Assembly: GCF_002237555.1 (NCBI RefSeq)
Contig: NZ_CP022540.1
Span: 1,620,501 to 1,684,500, forward strand
Reading direction: 5' to 3'
Origin: Antarctobacter heliothermus
GTDB taxonomy: Bacteria > Pseudomonadota > Alphaproteobacteria > Rhodobacterales > Rhodobacteraceae
DNA length: 64,000 bases
Numbering within the stretch: the stretch's first letter is position 1; each line of letters opens with the position of its first letter. The notes beneath the pieces were generated by a model, which did not search any database, was not told where the DNA came from, and saw nothing but the letters and a program-made list of their open reading frames with translations. A program made the translations under genes and the position numbers. Shown here piece by piece: positions 61,593 to 64,000 of the stretch.

Positions 61593-62742
61593 GGATCACC
61601 ATCTGCTTGTCTTTTACCGTGGCCACCGCCAGCGCGCGCCGGTTGGTGCCATCGTTCAACAGTCGGAATACACCGCCCGTCCCGGTAAAGCCAGTCGAGG
61701 TGAGAGCCGTTGTGGACAGCGCGTCTGCGCGCCCGGCCACTGCCAGAGTGCCGATGGCGCTGATCCCGTCATAAGCCAAACCGGCCAGCGGGTGCGGATC
61801 GGTGCCATAGGCAGTCTTGTAGCGGGCCGAGAACGCAGCAAGGCGCTGGGTGTCCGGCAGGGCGAACCACGCGCCTTCGGCGCCGGGCAACGCAAAGAGA
61901 TCGGGACGGACATCCCAACGAGTCAAGCCCAGGTATTGAACCTTGTCAGCCGTAACCCCGGCCTCTGGCAATTGTGTCAGCAGCATCTGCATCGCGGCGT
62001 TGGTTGCGTCCGTGGTGATAAAGATGCTGTCGGCAGCACCGGAGTTGACCACACGACCAGCGGCCTTGGCGGCGTTCGTCACGCCCTCGATCGAAAGTTG
62101 GTAAGGCTGCGCGCCGACAACTTGGACACCGGCGGCAGTCGCGGCCTTTTCGATGGCAAGTTTGCCCAATTGGCCCGCCACGTCGTCAGAATACAGGATC
62201 ACCATCTTGGATTTGCCGTTGCGGCGGGCATGCTCGACCATGCGCAGGGCGGTGTTGTCAAAAGTCGCGCCCAGGATGAACACGTTGCCGCCGGCAATGG
62301 TCGGGTTGTTCGAAAAGCCCAGAACGTTGATGCCTTCGTCTGTCACCGCCAGACCTGCGGCGTTCACTGCATCGGCGCGCAACGGCCCCAGAATGATTTT
62401 GGCGCCGTCATCGACCGCTTTCTGGGCCACCGCTGCGGCAGCGGGTGCCTGACCGCCGGTGTCATAGACACGCAGGTCGATGATCACGCCGTCGCCAAGG
62501 TCCGCCATTGCCAGCCGTGCTGCGTTCTCCAACGCGGTGGCGATGGGGGCCGCGCCGCTGTCCGACTGTGGCACCAACAGGGCGACAGGGATCGGTTTTG
62601 CGGTGTTGATCCGGGGACCGTCGCCGCCGTCACCACCAAGGCCGGGCAGGCCCGATGGATCACAAGCGGCCAGCGTGAGGGCCGCAGCCAGACCGGCCAA
62701 TGGGCGCAGCGCCTTGCGGAGGTTGGTAAAAATGGCAAACAT
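61552..62742 (-). CDS. Penicillin-binding protein activator (LpoA-like lipoprotein)
   Basis: 396 residues. Lipoprotein signal with lipobox LAAC (Cys27), then a Gly/Asp-rich linker and a periplasmic-binding-protein type I (Leu/Ile/Val-receptor-like) domain: VALLVPQSDSGAAPIATALENAA, GAKIILGPLRADAVNAA, VILYSDDVAGQLGKLAIEKAA. This is the C-terminal LpoA-type domain without the N-terminal TPR half. It probably activates a peptidoglycan synthase from the outer membrane. Divergent from rsmI; overlaps glnD. Confidence 0.85.
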   Translation of the reverse strand: MFAIFTNLRKALRPLAGLAAALTLAACDPSGLPGLGGDGGDGPRINTAKPIPVALLVPQSDSGAAPIATALENAARLAMADLGDGVIIDLRVYDTGGQAPAAAAVAQKAVDDGAKIILGPLRADAVNAAGLAVTDEGINVLGFSNNPTIAGGNVFILGATFDNTALRMVEHARRNGKSKMVILYSDDVAGQLGKLAIEKAATAAGVQVVGAQPYQLSIEGVTNAAKAAGRVVNSGAADSIFITTDATNAAMQMLLTQLPEAGVTADKVQYLGLTRWDVRPDLFALPGAEGAWFALPDTQRLAAFSARYKTAYGTDPHPLAGLAYDGISAIGTLAVAGRADALSTTALTSTGFTGTGGVFRLLNDGTNRRALAVATVKDKQMVILDPAPSNLSGGGF

Positions 62743-62841
62743 GGACTACAGGCTCCCTCGTGTTCTGCGCTTTTGGTGCGACACGGGTAGTGTGCGGCGC
62801 GATTTGCCGCCGATCATAAAGAAGCGGGAAAGGGGGGGCCA

Positions 62842-63729
62842 GTGACGATTGCGGACAATGGTACGTCTGGTGGCGGATTGACGCCGGGTTTATATTTGAT
62901 CGCCACCCCGATCGGCAACGCGCGCGACATCACCCTGCGGGCGCTGGACCTGCTGGTGGCTGCGGATGTGCTGGTGGCAGAGGATACGCGCAGCCTGCGG
63001 CGGTTGATGGAGATCCACGGCGTGACGCTGGGGGACCGGCCGCTATTGGCGTACCACGACCACAACGGGGCGCGAATGCGACCGCGCCTGATGGCGGAAC
63101 TGGAGGCGGGACGTTCGGTGCTCTATGCGTCCGAGGCGGGAACGCCGATGATCTCGGATCCCGGTTTCGACCTTGCCCGCGCGGCGTCCGAGGCGGGGCA
63201 TGCGGTGACCAGCGCGCCGGGGGCAAGCGCCGTGATCACGGCGCTGACTCTGGCCGGGTTGCCGACGGACCGGTTTCTGTTCGCCGGATTCCTGCCGAAC
63301 GCGGGTGGGCCACGCAAAGCCGTGCTGCGGGATCTGTCGGGCGTCCCGGCGACGCTGGTGTTCTACGAATCCCCCAGACGGCTGCCCGAGATGTTGGAAG
63401 CCGCGCAAGAGGTGTTGGGCGACCGCGAGGCCGCGGTTTGCCGCGAACTGACCAAGAAATTCGAGGAAACCCGGCGCGGCCGCCTGTCCGACCTTGCCGA
63501 ACACTACCGCGAGTCACCGGCAAGAGGTGAGGTCGTCGTGGTGATCGGAAAGGGCGATTCAGCATCTGTTAGGGAAATTGACCTAGAACATGAGGTGAAC
63601 AAGGCGCTGGAAACGATGTCGGTGCGGGATGCGGCGGACTTTGTCTCGGCACGGTTCGGGGTCAAACGGCGTCCGGTCTATCAATTGGCCATGCGCCTCT
63701 CTGACAGGGGGAACGATGGTGACACATGA
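62842..63729 (+). CDS. rsmI: 16S rRNA (cytidine(1402)-2'-O)-methyltransferase
   Basis: 295 residues; GTG start behind GGGAAAGGGG. Tetrapyrrole-methylase fold: LYLIATPIGNARDITLRAL, ADVLVAEDTRSLRRLM, SEAGTPMISDPGFDLARAA, and VTSAPGASAVITALTLAGLPTDRFLF. It methylates the ribose of C1402 in 16S rRNA. It overlaps the yraN start by 14 bases. Divergent from the LpoA-like gene, an arrangement common in Rhodobacterales. Confidence 0.95.
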   Translation: MTIADNGTSGGGLTPGLYLIATPIGNARDITLRALDLLVAADVLVAEDTRSLRRLMEIHGVTLGDRPLLAYHDHNGARMRPRLMAELEAGRSVLYASEAGTPMISDPGFDLARAASEAGHAVTSAPGASAVITALTLAGLPTDRFLFAGFLPNAGGPRKAVLRDLSGVPATLVFYESPRRLPEMLEAAQEVLGDREAAVCRELTKKFEETRRGRLSDLAEHYRESPARGEVVVVIGKGDSASVREIDLEHEVNKALETMSVRDAADFVSARFGVKRRPVYQLAMRLSDRGNDGDT

Positions 63730-64000
63730 TATGGTTGGAAACGGGCGTCAGGCGACCGGGCGGTGCGGCTATCACGCCGGGCTTGCGGCCGAGGATGGTG
63801 TCGCATTGGATTATGCACGCCGTGGATATCCCCAGTTGGCGCGCCGTTGGCGTGGGCAGGCGGGAGAAATCGATCTTGTCGTGCAGGATGGTGACGGTGT
63901 CGTCATGGTCGAAGTCAAGAAAAGTCGCAGTTTCGCGCGGGCTGCCGACCGACTGTCACAGCGTCAGATCGGGCGGCTAATGCAGGCGGCTGAGGAGTTT
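63716..64000 (+). CDS. yraN: UPF0102/YraN-family protein (5' part, runs off the window)
   Basis: First 95 codons visible, from ATG 63716 behind AGGGGG; an ATG at 63731 is the alternative. The Holliday-junction-resolvase-like (PD-(D/E)XK) core is recognisable: YPQLARRWRGQAGEIDLVVQ with the Glu-Ile-Asp, then VVMVEVKKSRSFARAADRLS with Glu-Val-Lys, and QRQIGRLMQAAEEF. It is the usual neighbour of rsmI. Biochemical function unproven. Truncated by the window end. Confidence 0.9.
   Translation, partial: MVTHDMVGNGRQATGRCGYHAGLAAEDGVALDYARRGYPQLARRWRGQAGEIDLVVQDGDGVVMVEVKKSRSFARAADRLSQRQIGRLMQAAEEF

Overview
The window looks like chromosomal DNA of a marine-type alphaproteobacterium of the order Rhodobacterales (Roseobacter/Rhodobacter relatives). 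The evidence is high-GC coding DNA, frequent GTG starts with 4-base overlaps, gene families typical of that order (DUF2927, DUF1127, COQ9, DUF2189, DUF3228), and neighbourhoods that are familiar there (rpsU beside coq9, hemC/hemE divergent, lpoA-like/rsmI/yraN, ruvCAB). The genus cannot be fixed from sequence alone. I see no prophage, insertion sequence, CRISPR array, tRNA or rRNA gene.

Layout. 1-3.0 kb: the tail of a LysR regulator, a Nudix hydrolase and a di-haem cytochrome c peroxidase. 3.7-13.3 kb: a type I secretion locus, made of a 1565-residue Bap-like adhesin with 12 tandem Ig-like repeats followed by its outer-membrane lipoprotein, ABC transporter and membrane fusion protein. 13.4-14.7 kb: dtd and a sugar kinase. 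14.9-23.8 kb: a block of membrane and envelope-stress-like genes (double zinc ribbon protein, SPFH/band-7 protein with a GYF-like tail, DUF2927 lipoprotein, TelA, two XpaC-type membrane proteins and two tiny membrane proteins), interspersed with yaeQ and a DUF3228 gene. 23.9-31 kb: housekeeping genes for rRNA/tRNA modification (rluB, tadA, rluE, rsmC-like), hemF, a short-chain dehydrogenase, clpS, a HAD phosphatase and an astacin-like protease. 31-41 kb: a D,D-carboxypeptidase with SPOR domain, a DUF900 hydrolase, rpsU, coq9, a quinone oxidoreductase, DUF2189, and hemC/hemE. 40-46.5 kb: a YeeE-type sulfur permease, MFS and MATE transporters, a membrane flavo-reductase and prmA. 46.5-51.4 kb: a 14-bp tandem repeat, a DUF1127 gene and ruvC-ruvA-[GIY-YIG gene]-ruvB. 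51.6-64 kb: trpS, a rhomboid pseudoprotease, a degenerate phospholipase-D-like gene with murJ, a LysE exporter, three unknown genes, glnD, a PBP-activator lipoprotein, rsmI and the start of yraN.

How the genes fit together. The adhesin locus is self-contained, with secretion machinery encoded just downstream and linked by GTGA overlaps. The TelA/XpaC/SPFH block combines protein families that elsewhere belong to membrane-stress systems. Here each XpaC-type gene is directly preceded by a tiny membrane-protein gene, which suggests a duplicated two-gene unit. The haem genes hemF, hemC and hemE are dispersed rather than clustered.

The most unusual non-coding signals are four. First, a 74-bp element present twice, each time between convergent genes, consists of a perfect 16-bp palindrome plus a conserved downstream block at fixed spacing. 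Second, a short 3'-end motif (GGGTATTT ... AGAAGAA) occurs three times behind gene ends. Third, a 14-bp unit is repeated eight and a half times. Fourth, an operator-like pair of TGCAT repeats lies in front of the DUF1127 gene.
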